From NCBI GenBank assembly GCA_022448765.1, contig JAKUTI010000105.1:1-8533 (forward strand): a stretch of 8,533 nt of DNA, in the 5' to 3' direction. This document shows, piece after piece, positions 1-7,042 of the stretch (positions are counted from its first letter, which is position 1; each line of letters starts with the position of its first letter). This DNA comes from Pseudomonadales bacterium (GTDB lineage: Bacteria > Pseudomonadota > Gammaproteobacteria > Pseudomonadales > Azotimanducaceae). Under the pieces are notes generated by a model. That model did not search any database, was not told where the DNA came from, and saw nothing but the letters and a program-made list of their open reading frames with translations. Both the position numbers and the translations under genes were made by a program.

Positions 1-411
1 TTTCATCTCGACCAGCGGTATCCAAAAATTACACCAATGTTCTCCGCGCCAAGTCGAATAGACGGTATCTTGGTGCCAGAACGTCGCCATCGAACGACCA
101 GTCTTCCAAAAGACCTCCTCGGCGTAGTACCCGACATACGCTGAGTTCCAAAGCTCTCCAGCTATTCGACCGAAGGGCGAGCCCGAAACGAGATTACGGT
201 ACATGGGCACGGCCTCGGGATTGGCATTATCGACGAAAAAGACGTTGTCGCCTTCGGGACGTCCAGCCGCGATCGGTCCCGGATGCCCGACGGACCAATT
301 GAAACAGCGGTTGAGCTCATCCAGCAGTACTTCGTCGATAAGTCCAGGCAGCTTCACGATGCCGTCTTCTTGCAGCGATTGCTTGTGTTCTATTGTGACT
401 TCAAATGCCAA
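1..411 (-). CDS. Phytanoyl-CoA dioxygenase (PhyH) family oxygenase, partial (5' part only)
   Basis: The 137 visible codons are the N-terminal part of a non-heme Fe(II)/2-oxoglutarate-dependent oxygenase; the gene continues past the left edge. The opening (EDGIVKLPGLID, residues 15-26) is the usual PhyH start, an alpha/beta 'dark side' segment. Residues 99-120 carry EVFWK followed by WHQD, in which H113 and D115 form the HxD iron-binding motif. The tryptophan-rich strand after it (CNFWIPL, 127-133) is also typical. The distal His and the 2-oxoglutarate Arg lie outside the window. I chose a TTG start at 411: an in-frame TGA lies seven codons upstream, no ATG occurs before residue 70, and GGAGAAGG (422-415) sits at good spacing. 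A GTG at residue 19 is possible but would cut into the conserved opening. It belongs to a different subgroup from the two other PhyH proteins here. The substrate cannot be told. Confidence 0.82.
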   Translation of the reverse strand, partial: MAFEVTIEHKQSLQEDGIVKLPGLIDEVLLDELNRCFNWSVGHPGPIAAGRPEGDNVFFVDNANPEAVPMYRNLVSGSPFGRIAGELWNSAYVGYYAEEVFWKTGRSMATFWHQDTVYSTWRGEHWCNFWIPLVEMK

Positions 412-530
412 TGACCTTCTCCGGTCTCTGATTCAGCAATTAAGCATACTCCATCGACTCCAACTATCCTCTTGTGGGATTGGCCCGGCCCAAGTAGCCT
501 CCTGAAAAACGCGGTACACAAGGAGCCGAC
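412..530. promoter_or_regulatory. Divergent intergenic region between the partial oxygenase and the Rid gene
   Basis: This 119-base gap separates two divergent starts, so it must hold promoters for one or both genes. The ribosome binding sites are visible: GGAGAAGG on the minus strand (415-422) and AGGAG on the plus strand (521-525). A short inverted repeat GACC/GGTC (413-426) overlaps the minus-strand site. I see no convincing -35/-10 pair on either strand. Confidence 0.4.
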
Positions 531-905
531 ATGCCCATCGACGTCATCGTTCCAGAAGCTCAGCGGAAAACCTACGAGAACTGGCATTTTGCTCCCGCTG
601 TTCGTCACGACGACTTAATTTTCGTTTCCGGCGTGGTTGGGCAAGGTGAGTCGGCCGAGGAGGAATTTCGTCACGCCTGGGAATCGCTCGGTGGAACCCT
701 CGCAGAAGCCGGTGTTGGTTACGAGGACATTATCGACACCACCATCTACATGGTGGACCTGCAAAAGAATGCCGCTGCGATGGCCAAGGCAAAGGACGAG
801 TTCATCAAAGAACCCTACCCTGCCTCAACCTGGATTGGGATCACCGAACTCGTCATTCCCGGCGCCCGAGCCGAAATCAAAGTCGTCGCTCGAAAGTTGT
901 CCTAA
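531..905 (+). CDS. RidA/YjgF/YER057c/UK114 family protein, arginine-less subtype
   Basis: A 124-residue protein of full family length. Typical members are trimeric cytoplasmic proteins; RidA itself hydrolyses reactive enamine/imine intermediates released by PLP enzymes. Family marks are the early strand LIFVSGVVG (29-37), the helix and strand around residues 47-76, and the C-terminal signature YPASTWIGI...GARAEIKVVAR (96-121). In canonical RidA this signature contains an Arg that binds the substrate carboxylate and a nearby Cys. Here these positions are S99 and W101, while the Glu (E115) is kept. That places it among Rid subgroups for which imine deaminase activity should not be assumed. The start is clear: AGGAG at 521-525, five bases before ATG. 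The gene diverges from the partial PhyH gene, and a 300-base gap separates it from the next gene, so it is probably its own transcript. A pathway-specific hydrolase or ligand-binding role fits the neighbours, but this is inference. Confidence 0.9.
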   Translation: MPIDVIVPEAQRKTYENWHFAPAVRHDDLIFVSGVVGQGESAEEEFRHAWESLGGTLAEAGVGYEDIIDTTIYMVDLQKNAAAMAKAKDEFIKEPYPASTWIGITELVIPGARAEIKVVARKLS

Positions 906-1205
906 ACTACAACCACGTGCGAAACGTTTGATGGGATTCGATCACCCAGGCCGACGCCAGCGTATTTTCTATTCCGGACACCACGAATCATGAGTAGCGC
1001 CAGCACTCTACCTCTACAGCTTCGGTGGTGTTGAAGGCATCGGAGAGAGTTCACCCGCAGCTCCAAACTGATAACCCACAAGCACGCGTTTTAGTACCAG
1101 TTGACAGACAGCATCCGAAGTAAGTTAACTAACGAAATCGACGATTGAATTGGCGACGACTCACGTTGGATTCACCGTCTCAAGAGAAACTAAGGGGTAG
1201 CGAAT
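906..1205. other. Intergenic region, no gene seen
   Basis: These 300 bases hold no ORF with coding character. There is an 8-base palindrome AAACGTTT shortly after the Rid stop and a second, AGTTAACT (1123-1130), near the predicted promoter of the following oxygenase gene. I see no hairpin followed by a T-tract, so no intrinsic terminator is called for the Rid gene. Confidence 0.5.
1101..1130 (+). promoter_or_regulatory. Candidate sigma70-type promoter for the downstream PhyH gene
   Basis: A perfect -35 hexamer TTGACA (1101-1106) lies about 100 bases before the oxygenase start. The best -10 at acceptable spacing is TTAACT (1125-1130, 18-base spacer), matching only three of six consensus positions. 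It overlaps the palindrome AGTTAACT, which could be a regulator site. The predicted leader would be roughly 70 bases. The -35 is good; the -10 is weak. Confidence 0.35.
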
Positions 1206-2108
1206 ATGTCTGCACAGGCGATTGAATCACCGGATCAAAAAGCGCTGGCACGTACGCTAAGCGCCATCGATCGGCTCGGACTGAACGAAAACTTAATCGA
1301 GCTCGACGCCCAAGGGTACACCACCATCCGCGGCGTGCTGTCGGAGGATCAAATCGCTCGCGCTAAAGAGGCCTTGCTGAATCGCGTCGAGGAGAATACC
1401 GGCAATCGTGTGGACATTGACACGGCGACCGGAGATGACTTTCAGAGCGCTATGCGTACGAGCATGGACTACTTGCCCTACATGCTATACGACGACGAGG
1501 TGTTCGAAGAAATTCTGATGGCGGAAAAGCCGCTAGCTATTGTCAGTTACATCGTTGGCGAGAGCTGCTTATTGTCCAGCATCGGGTGCCATTTCAAAGC
1601 TCCCGGAGCAACTGGAGTGGTACCGTTACATGCCGACACGGCCGGTCCTCAGCCATTTTCCACCTACGCGCAAACCGCGAATGTCAATTATGCGTTGACA
1701 CCTTATAGCCGCGAAGCGGGAGCGACCGCCTTAGTGCCGGGAAGCCACAAGAAGGCGCGCCAGCCGACCCCCGCCGAATCATCACTTTCCAACGAACAGT
1801 GCAACCCGGCCGCTGTACCGGCTGATCTTGCACCAGGCGACTGCGTCGTGTGGCACGGTCACACCTGGCACGGATCGTTCGAGCGTCAGATCCCGGGAAT
1901 TCGAATGAACTTGGCGGTCTATTTTGCACGGCACCATATCCAGACCCAGGAGCGTCATAAAGAAGTCATACCCGAGGAGGTACTCAAGCGTCATGCCAAC
2001 GACGAGCGTTTCAAGCGTTTGCTTGCTGGCTCCGTCGCGTACGGCTGGCAACGCGAAGGGCCTAATTACGCCGAGATGGGGCTGTCGCCGACCGGGTGGT
2101 ACGACTAA
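1206..2108 (+). CDS. Phytanoyl-CoA dioxygenase (PhyH) family Fe(II)/2-oxoglutarate oxygenase
   Basis: A complete 300-residue oxygenase, a usual length for bacterial PhyH proteins. Members couple decarboxylation of 2-oxoglutarate to hydroxylation, or less often halogenation, desaturation or cyclisation, of a small molecule. The full active site is visible: H142 and D144 (HADT, the HxD motif), distal H222 in WHGHTWHGS (216-224), and R233 eleven residues later, the same His-to-Arg spacing as in human PHYH, binding the 2-oxoglutarate carboxylate. GATALVPGSHK (172-182) is the family's conserved loop before the distal His. The Asp in HxD argues against a halogenase. There is no signal peptide, so it should be cytoplasmic. 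AAGGGG (1192-1197) lies eight bases before the ATG. The gene converges on the related gene at 2155-3033 with a 46-base gap. The two share the GxTWHGS signature and C-terminal pattern, so they are probably paralogues. The substrate is unknown. Confidence 0.92.
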   Translation: MSAQAIESPDQKALARTLSAIDRLGLNENLIELDAQGYTTIRGVLSEDQIARAKEALLNRVEENTGNRVDIDTATGDDFQSAMRTSMDYLPYMLYDDEVFEEILMAEKPLAIVSYIVGESCLLSSIGCHFKAPGATGVVPLHADTAGPQPFSTYAQTANVNYALTPYSREAGATALVPGSHKKARQPTPAESSLSNEQCNPAAVPADLAPGDCVVWHGHTWHGSFERQIPGIRMNLAVYFARHHIQTQERHKEVIPEEVLKRHANDERFKRLLAGSVAYGWQREGPNYAEMGLSPTGWYD

Positions 2109-2154
2109 GGGGCCGAGCCAAACATCCGTCTTTCTGGACCGCGTGTACGGCCGA

Positions 2155-3033
2155 TCAGGCGTACGGATCGATACTCTGTAAGACGAAAGTCCTGTCCGGA
2201 TCAGGTTGCTCGCGCCACGGATACATTGAGTCAAGACCAAGAATATGTGGTAGCTCCGGGTGCCGTTTGATTAGTTCAGCGGGGGCATCGTCCCAATGAT
2301 GAATCTGTTTCATGTACGAGCGCATCCAGTTTTGGACGTACGTCACCCGGAGTCCGTCGCGTTTTCGAGGTACAGACCCGTGCCAAGTACCACCGTGCCA
2401 TATGGCAAGCGACCCTGCTTTTCCTTGTAGCGGTACCACCGGAAAGGGCGTGTCTAACGGTTCCGACTCGTGTGGGAGGGGCTTACGCCCGAATCGGAAA
2501 CTGCCAGGGACCAGAACCGTCGGCCCGTCATCAACGTCGTTGTAGTCGGTACAGAGCCAAGACGCGTTGACCACGTGCGCGATTGTACCTGCACCTAGCG
2601 TAATCCCAGGCGCGTCGCTATGAAGCTTCAGATAGCTCTCGGTGCGCGGTTTGATAATCCACAAGTTCCCCGACAGCACCGCGCTCTGGCCGAGAAGGAA
2701 GCGGATCAGCGATAGTCCGACAGGATTGAGCGAGGCCTCAACGAAGGCGTCGTCCTCAAACAACAGTCGCCAGGCATTCCTTCCTACTACCTTTTCGTCA
2801 ATGCCCGCGGTGGATGGATCGCCAATCTCAACCCCGTGGCGTCGTTCCGCGGTGCTGATTAGTGCGTTCCGCAGCCGCTCGACGAATGCGTCATCAACGC
2901 CTAGCTTCTCCGGGGGCACCACCGTAAATCCGTAGGTGTCAAGCTCGAGCGCGTGTTGTGTGACGTCGTAACGCTCAAAGTCTTTCATGAGAGTGTCGAG
3001 GTGCGGCAATGCGCCTTGTGCCGAGATGTCCAT
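2155..3033 (-). CDS. Phytanoyl-CoA dioxygenase (PhyH) family Fe(II)/2-oxoglutarate oxygenase, second paralogue
   Basis: A complete oxygenase of 292 residues. The iron ligands are H138 and D140 (HSDA) and H218 in WHGGTWHGS (212-220); R229, eleven residues after the distal His, is the 2-oxoglutarate arginine. GPTVLVPGSF (170-179) matches the loop before the distal His in the neighbour at 1206-2108. Both proteins share a C-terminal segment containing KRH (residues 256-258 here) and a Trp-Arg/Gln-Arg-like ending, so they are homologues, though clearly diverged. Start choice: an upstream in-frame ATG at 3072 would add 13 residues but has no ribosome binding site. The ATG at 3033 has AAGGA (3044-3040) six bases upstream, so I use it. 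The dikinase gene lies upstream on the same strand, 284 bases away, so co-transcription is possible but a separate promoter is equally likely. Function beyond 2-oxoglutarate-dependent oxidation is unknown. Confidence 0.91.
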   Translation of the reverse strand: MDISAQGALPHLDTLMKDFERYDVTQHALELDTYGFTVVPPEKLGVDDAFVERLRNALISTAERRHGVEIGDPSTAGIDEKVVGRNAWRLLFEDDAFVEASLNPVGLSLIRFLLGQSAVLSGNLWIIKPRTESYLKLHSDAPGITLGAGTIAHVVNASWLCTDYNDVDDGPTVLVPGSFRFGRKPLPHESEPLDTPFPVVPLQGKAGSLAIWHGGTWHGSVPRKRDGLRVTYVQNWMRSYMKQIHHWDDAPAELIKRHPELPHILGLDSMYPWREQPDPDRTFVLQSIDPYA

Positions 3034-3317
3034 GAGGTGTCCTTTATACAACTGCAGTAAGACAAAGTGCATTCTACATAGATGGATTGGACAGCGGACG
3101 AGTCGAAATCGTCCTCAGGCCCATTAACCGTTCATTCAACGTTAGCAACCTGTTAGCGGAATACCGATACCAGGGAATCTAAATCATTGCCTTTACGTTG
3201 ACTTTCTCGGGTGCCGTTGGCTCAATTTCTAGTTTCAGTTTCTCGGTCCATGTATTCCGAAAAACAGTGAGCGCGTCTTTGAAGGGCCGGCAACAAACGA
3301 TAGCGTACCGATTAGTC
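3034..3317. other. Intergenic region between the dikinase and the PhyH gene
   Basis: This 284-base region has no credible gene. It lies downstream of the dikinase stop and upstream of the leftward PhyH start. It contains a direct repeat of GTTAGC at 3141-3146 and 3152-3157, an 11-base period close to one helical turn, and a run of TTTC units spaced 6-7 bases apart around 3227-3244. No convincing -35/-10 pair or hairpin with T-tract was found on the minus strand. Confidence 0.4.
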
Positions 3318-5963
3318 CTACGAATTATCCGCCACATCTAGCATCCGTACCCGCCCCGTATTGCCATTCACCTCAACGACCTGGCCGTCCTCAAACTGAT
3401 GTGTCACGTCAGCGATACCGCTGACGCATGGCTTTCCATATTCTCTCGCCACCAGTGCGCCATGCTGGAGCTCGCCACCGATTTCAAGGATCACTGCGGC
3501 CGCATTGATGAAGAGCGGAGTCCATCCCGGGTCGGTGGTAACCGCGACCAAAATATCGCCCGGTTCCACGTCTTTCTCGAATGGATCATTGAGGACCTTG
3601 ATAGGGCCTGTGGCCACACCTGCGGAGACCGCCGTCCCAACGATAGTCCCCTCGGGCTCATCGGTTGCGGGGGCTGTTGGTCTAAATATTCGGCCTCGAG
3701 AATCGATGGCAAGCGGAAAATGCCGTACTTGAGCACATTGTTTGACAAAAAGCGCCCCCTTCTCCGCAACCATTTCCCGGATATCCACGCTTGCATCAGC
3801 ATCCGCTCGGTCGATGTCCTCAAAAGATAGCTGAAAGACGTCGTCTGCCGTGTCGAGACGGCCGTCCGCGACAAATTGATCCGCCCGCCGCACGATGCGC
3901 TTGCGGTACCGGTGGTAGAGCTCTGTGATGTGGTGCTTGAAATACTCTCTGGCGCCGTTGTAAGTCAGGATGTCGATGTACAGCTTTTTCAGCTTCTTGC
4001 GCTTACGAGCAGGCAGTAACTCGAGTAATTTCTGATAGGCCTCCTCCCTACCTTTCACTTGTTCGGCCTGCATGTCGTGGGGATTGAAGGTGCCTCCGGA
4101 CCTAGCTAGAGTCGCGATTTGCCTCAGAACCAGCCGGGGCGAATCTCCATAACGAGGGTTCAGCAAGTCCATCTCCAACGGTCCTCGGTGACCATAATCG
4201 AAGACGAAAGCGTCCCACGCGGCAAGAAACTCTTCGGGCAAAGAGCGAGCCCGCAGCGCACTTTCCAGTTGCCCCAGGTCATCAAAGGCATCGCCAGGTA
4301 TGAGCTGAGTCATATCAAACAACCCGTGGCCCATATTGACCACCATGTCATCCTCGTATCCACTGAGCAACGCATCCACCAACGCGACCTGCTCTTCACT
4401 GGTGTCATCGATCAACGCTTTGATACGAAAGGTAGCGATCCAGAACACCATGAACGCCGGGTACGATGAGTCCATGGTCACGGTACCAGCATGCATCATG
4501 TCTTCACGGAGGGTTTGCAGCAACGGCTGATCGAAGTCGATAGGTCGCCGCACGTGCTCTTCAAAATCGGCCAGAATCTGGTTGTACTCAGCCTGGAAGA
4601 TCTGCGGTTTTCGGATGGCGCGAACAACCACTTGAACGGCCCGTCGTGTGCGCCAGAGGACCTTTGGCAACGGAAGAAAAAGCGCAAGGCGACGCATGTG
4701 CTTGGGAACTGTCGCTGGGCGGTATTGCTCGAGCTCCGGTGACGTCAAGATAGCCGCGATGGTGGGATCCATTGACTCCGCCGACTTGGCTAACGCCTTG
4801 CCTTTGCCCATCACATGTAGATAAGCAGATAGATCGACGTACATCCTTCCGCCGGTAATACGAATGCCGTAATCGTCGAGACGTAGCTTCTCTAGCGGTC
4901 CGACAGCCCAAGCCAACATGTATTCGATGAGATGTAGTAACAATTGACTTCCCATGGGCGAGACAGGTCCGCTCATGGTGACGCCGTCGGTCAGGTAGCC
5001 ATCGACGTATAGGCGACGAGGCGCACCGGGCTCGGTCAACAATTCCGGCGCCATCGGCACGTACGCGGTAATCGGCCGCGCTTGCAGGACGTACAAGCGC
5101 TCGTCGGAAAAGGCCCATTCGACATCAACTGGCGTGCCAAAAAGCTCTTCTATCCTGTTCACTTCCGCGACTAGCTCGCCGATTTGCCCCTGGTCGAGGC
5201 AAGCCTCGGTGCCACGATCCCCGCCTTTGTTGCCGATACGACGCTCAACGATTTCTCCGGTCACCTTGCTCACCACAATTGAATCCGGTGTGATATCGCC
5301 ACTGACCAACGCTTCGCCAAGCCCCCAACTCGCATTAACGAGGATCTCATCGTAGTCGTTGGTGAGCGGATTCAGGGAGAACACCACACCAGAAGATTCA
5401 CTCGCGACCTGTTGTTGTACTACCACCGCGATCGCAGGCGTCAGACGCTCGAACTTCATCTCTTGCTTGTACAGCAGCACCCGGCTGTCAAGACAAGAGA
5501 CGAAGCAGGTTCGGATAGCCTCTTCGACGTCGGCAGTATCAACGTTCAGCACGGTTTCGTATTGACCAGCGAAAGATGCACCGGCCAGATCTTCTTCAGG
5601 TGACGAAGAACGTACCGCACAGGGCCCCGGACCGAAGTCGTCGACGGTTGCGAGCAACGCACGTTGCTCCTCAGACAACGCAAATCCAGCGGCGAGTCGC
5701 TTGGCCTCATCACAGGTATCAGCAAGCCGCGTCCGCGTTGCCAAATCCGGCTGTCGGCCCCCAGCTCCCACAAGAATGGAAAGCGCTTCTCGCCACGCAT
5801 CAGATGCTTCCACGCGATCCAACCAGGCGGCGAAATAATCGCTGGTAAGCACAATACCTGCCGGCACATTTGCGCCGGCTTGCTGCAGCCTAATTAGGGA
5901 GGCAGCCTTGCCGCCCACCTTCGCGATATCAGGGGCTTCGTTTGTATTCAAAGAAAGCAGCAT
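3318..5963 (-). CDS. PEP synthase-like dikinase with rifampin phosphotransferase/PigC architecture
   Basis: An 881-residue enzyme in three parts. Residues 1-300 are a pyruvate phosphate dikinase-type ATP-grasp domain: GGKAASL (17-23, K19), VRSSSPEEDLAGASFAGQ (117-134, R118), SGVVFSLNP (191-199), WGLGEALVSG (213-222), VEWA (281-284) and LQARPIT (293-299). Residues 320-760 are a helical domain resembling rifampin phosphotransferase (DYGHRGPLEMD, 589-599; REYF near 672; GRLDTADDVF, 701-710) with a very basic patch at 652-660. Residues 772-876 are the swivelling phosphohistidine domain, with catalytic H834 in GGELQHGALVARE. There is no C-terminal PEP-binding TIM barrel, so it is not a true PEP synthase or PPDK. 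By homology, ATP's beta-phosphate passes through H834 to a substrate in the middle domain. Known relatives phosphorylate rifamycins or activate a substrate for condensation (PigC). GGGGAG (5977-5972) lies eight bases before the ATG. The substrate is unknown; oxygenase neighbours suggest natural-product or xenobiotic chemistry. Confidence 0.9.
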   Translation of the reverse strand: MLLSLNTNEAPDIAKVGGKAASLIRLQQAGANVPAGIVLTSDYFAAWLDRVEASDAWREALSILVGAGGRQPDLATRTRLADTCDEAKRLAAGFALSEEQRALLATVDDFGPGPCAVRSSSPEEDLAGASFAGQYETVLNVDTADVEEAIRTCFVSCLDSRVLLYKQEMKFERLTPAIAVVVQQQVASESSGVVFSLNPLTNDYDEILVNASWGLGEALVSGDITPDSIVVSKVTGEIVERRIGNKGGDRGTEACLDQGQIGELVAEVNRIEELFGTPVDVEWAFSDERLYVLQARPITAYVPMAPELLTEPGAPRRLYVDGYLTDGVTMSGPVSPMGSQLLLHLIEYMLAWAVGPLEKLRLDDYGIRITGGRMYVDLSAYLHVMGKGKALAKSAESMDPTIAAILTSPELEQYRPATVPKHMRRLALFLPLPKVLWRTRRAVQVVVRAIRKPQIFQAEYNQILADFEEHVRRPIDFDQPLLQTLREDMMHAGTVTMDSSYPAFMVFWIATFRIKALIDDTSEEQVALVDALLSGYEDDMVVNMGHGLFDMTQLIPGDAFDDLGQLESALRARSLPEEFLAAWDAFVFDYGHRGPLEMDLLNPRYGDSPRLVLRQIATLARSGGTFNPHDMQAEQVKGREEAYQKLLELLPARKRKKLKKLYIDILTYNGAREYFKHHITELYHRYRKRIVRRADQFVADGRLDTADDVFQLSFEDIDRADADASVDIREMVAEKGALFVKQCAQVRHFPLAIDSRGRIFRPTAPATDEPEGTIVGTAVSAGVATGPIKVLNDPFEKDVEPGDILVAVTTDPGWTPLFINAAAVILEIGGELQHGALVAREYGKPCVSGIADVTHQFEDGQVVEVNGNTGRVRMLDVADNS

Positions 5964-6086
5964 GCGGTGATCTCCCCAACTTTCCCCGCAATGGTTGCGG
6001 ACGATCGGTCGAAACTACGCCGACCTTGAAGTGGCGTCAAAGCCTCCAGTTCACTTATGAAAACCAGACAATTTCTTAAGACACCG

Positions 6087-6126
6087 CTTGTTCTGAACGA
6101 GAAACAAGTTCAGTTACCCGAACTGA
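6087..6126. repeat. Cluster of overlapping inverted repeats, candidate operator
   Basis: Three perfect 6-base inverted repeats overlap in 40 bases: CTTGTT (6087-6092) with AACAAG (6103-6108); CTGAAC (6093-6098) with GTTCAG (6108-6113); and TCAGTT (6110-6115) with AACTGA (6121-6126). They lie about 125-165 bases upstream of the dikinase start. The density suggests a regulator binding region or alternative leader hairpins. No known operator consensus is recognised, so its role is inference. Confidence 0.35.
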
Positions 6127-6139
6127 CCCATGTCATACA

Positions 6140-6159
6140 CCCTCAAAGATGACTGAGGG
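6140..6159. repeat. Small perfect hairpin CCCTCA/TGAGGG
   Basis: A 6-base perfect stem (6140-6145 with 6154-6159) closes an 8-base loop. No T-tract follows on either strand, so it is not an intrinsic terminator. It lies between divergent genes, 14 bases from the repeat cluster at 6087-6126, and could belong to the same regulatory region. Confidence 0.3.
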
Positions 6160-6388
6160 CTATCGCGCCGCACGCCGATTCATCGTCGGCCGGGCAAGTG
6201 CTGGATCCACGCCCTGAGTCGCCCATGCACCGATACAACCTTAACGGCGTGACGTTCAGTCCATACCGGAAATTTAGGTCTCGTCGTGCTCCTAGGACTA
6301 GTACCCATGGTTCAAATTGGTTGTAGGCACTCAAAGGGCGAGCTTTTCGCCGTACAATCATCCTCAAAGATAAGTTCAAGGACGGCAC

Positions 6389-6814
6389 ATGCTGAACACG
6401 CGCCCCGCAACCCCCGCCGACGAAGACAGTTTCATGGAACTCTTTGCCCAACTCATGGAATCCGCACCCGAAAAAGAGGACATGCTACGACCCGCCTTTC
6501 GACGATTGCTGGATAATCCAGATCGCGGTGCGGTGCTACTTGCAGAAGATGAGTCGGGCATCCAGGGCTTGATCACATTCTCCTATAATTTTGCCATCCG
6601 TTACGGCGGGTTCTATGCGCAAATCGAGGAATTGGTCGTCGACGCAGAAGCTAGAGGCAAACATGCGGGGGCGACGCTCGTGCAAGCGAGCATCGCCGCG
6701 TCCCGCGAACACGGCTGCAAAGAGATCGGTCTCTATGCTATGCCGCACAACCAGCCTTTCTACGAAAAGCAGGGCTTCGAGTTTGCTGGACCGGAGCTTC
6801 GGCAACCGCTATAG
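6389..6814 (+). CDS. GNAT family N-acetyltransferase
   Basis: A 141-residue single-domain protein of the GCN5-related acetyltransferase family, which moves an acyl group from acyl-CoA to an amine. The N-terminal strand (RPATPADEDSF, 5-15), the beta4 strand with acidic residues (IEELVVDAEARGK, 79-91), the pyrophosphate-binding loop and following helix, and the late NQPFYEKQGFE (120-130) are in the usual order. The last is the typical GNAT asparagine/tyrosine region, where Tyr often acts as general acid. The loop reads RGKHAG, with His where the R-x-x-G-x-G/A pattern has its first Gly, a mild deviation. AAGGA (6378-6382) lies six bases before ATG. It diverges from the dikinase gene and is followed 228 bases later by the serine esterase gene on the same strand. 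The substrate is unknown; small-molecule acetylation is plausible from context only. Confidence 0.9.
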   Translation: MLNTRPATPADEDSFMELFAQLMESAPEKEDMLRPAFRRLLDNPDRGAVLLAEDESGIQGLITFSYNFAIRYGGFYAQIEELVVDAEARGKHAGATLVQASIAASREHGCKEIGLYAMPHNQPFYEKQGFEFAGPELRQPL

Positions 6815-7042
6815 CAGTCCAAATTCTCGAGGCGCCCCGCATGAGCTCTCGCACGTCGTCGAATCAAAGTTGCGCGTTGAGTTCCGATCGGGCGTCGCAG
6901 TAAACCATCACAGGCGAGGAAAAAAACCAGAAACTAAGCGCATGTCACCCTGATGAGTGCTAGCTAGACGTTGATGTGCACGTGTCATTAGGACTCAGTA
7001 GTATTCCGCAGTCACGATGTATCACGATAGGTGTCGGTAATT
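6815..7042. other. Intergenic region, no gene seen
   Basis: No coding ORF is supported in these 228 bases between two co-directional genes. It contains overlapping palindromes GTGCAC and CACGTG around 6975-6983. I found no T-tract hairpin and no clear promoter, so whether the acetyltransferase and the esterase are co-transcribed is open. Confidence 0.4.

Larger units (their letters stand above)
5964..6388. other. Divergent intergenic region between dikinase and acetyltransferase genes
   Basis: This 425-base region separates two divergent starts and must hold the dikinase promoter and probably that of the acetyltransferase. No ORF inside it looks coding. It is rich in short inverted repeats, listed separately at 6087-6126 and 6140-6159. 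Near the acetyltransferase there is a -10-like TACAAT (6353-6358) without a matching -35, immediately after a small perfect hairpin GGCGA/TCGCC (6337-6351). Confidence 0.5.

Noticed and set aside
390..608. 72-residue minus-strand ORF spanning the divergent region
   Set aside because: It is antisense to the start of the Rid gene and overlaps the partial PhyH gene in another frame. Its sequence resembles no family, and both overlapped genes are well supported.
2109..2154. Bidirectional terminator between the convergent oxygenase genes
   Set aside because: Only a short imperfect repeat with a bulged base (TAC-GCC/GGCGTA) is present, extending into the end of the leftward gene, with no T-tract on either strand.
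3318..5963. True phosphoenolpyruvate synthase (ppsA)
   Set aside because: The phosphohistidine domain is at the very C terminus and the PEP-binding TIM barrel that should follow it is missing. The middle domain matches the rifampin phosphotransferase/PigC layout instead.
6141..6371. Direct repeat of the 10-mer CCTCAAAGAT at 6141-6150 and 6362-6371
   Set aside because: Two copies of a 10-mer in a region this size are only mildly unlikely, and no mirrored partner, regular spacing or further exact copy supports a function.
6143..6451. 102-residue minus-strand ORF in the region upstream of the acetyltransferase
   Set aside because: It overlaps the acetyltransferase start antisense, has no recognisable domain and a low-quality Cys/Arg-rich composition, and lacks a convincing ribosome site.
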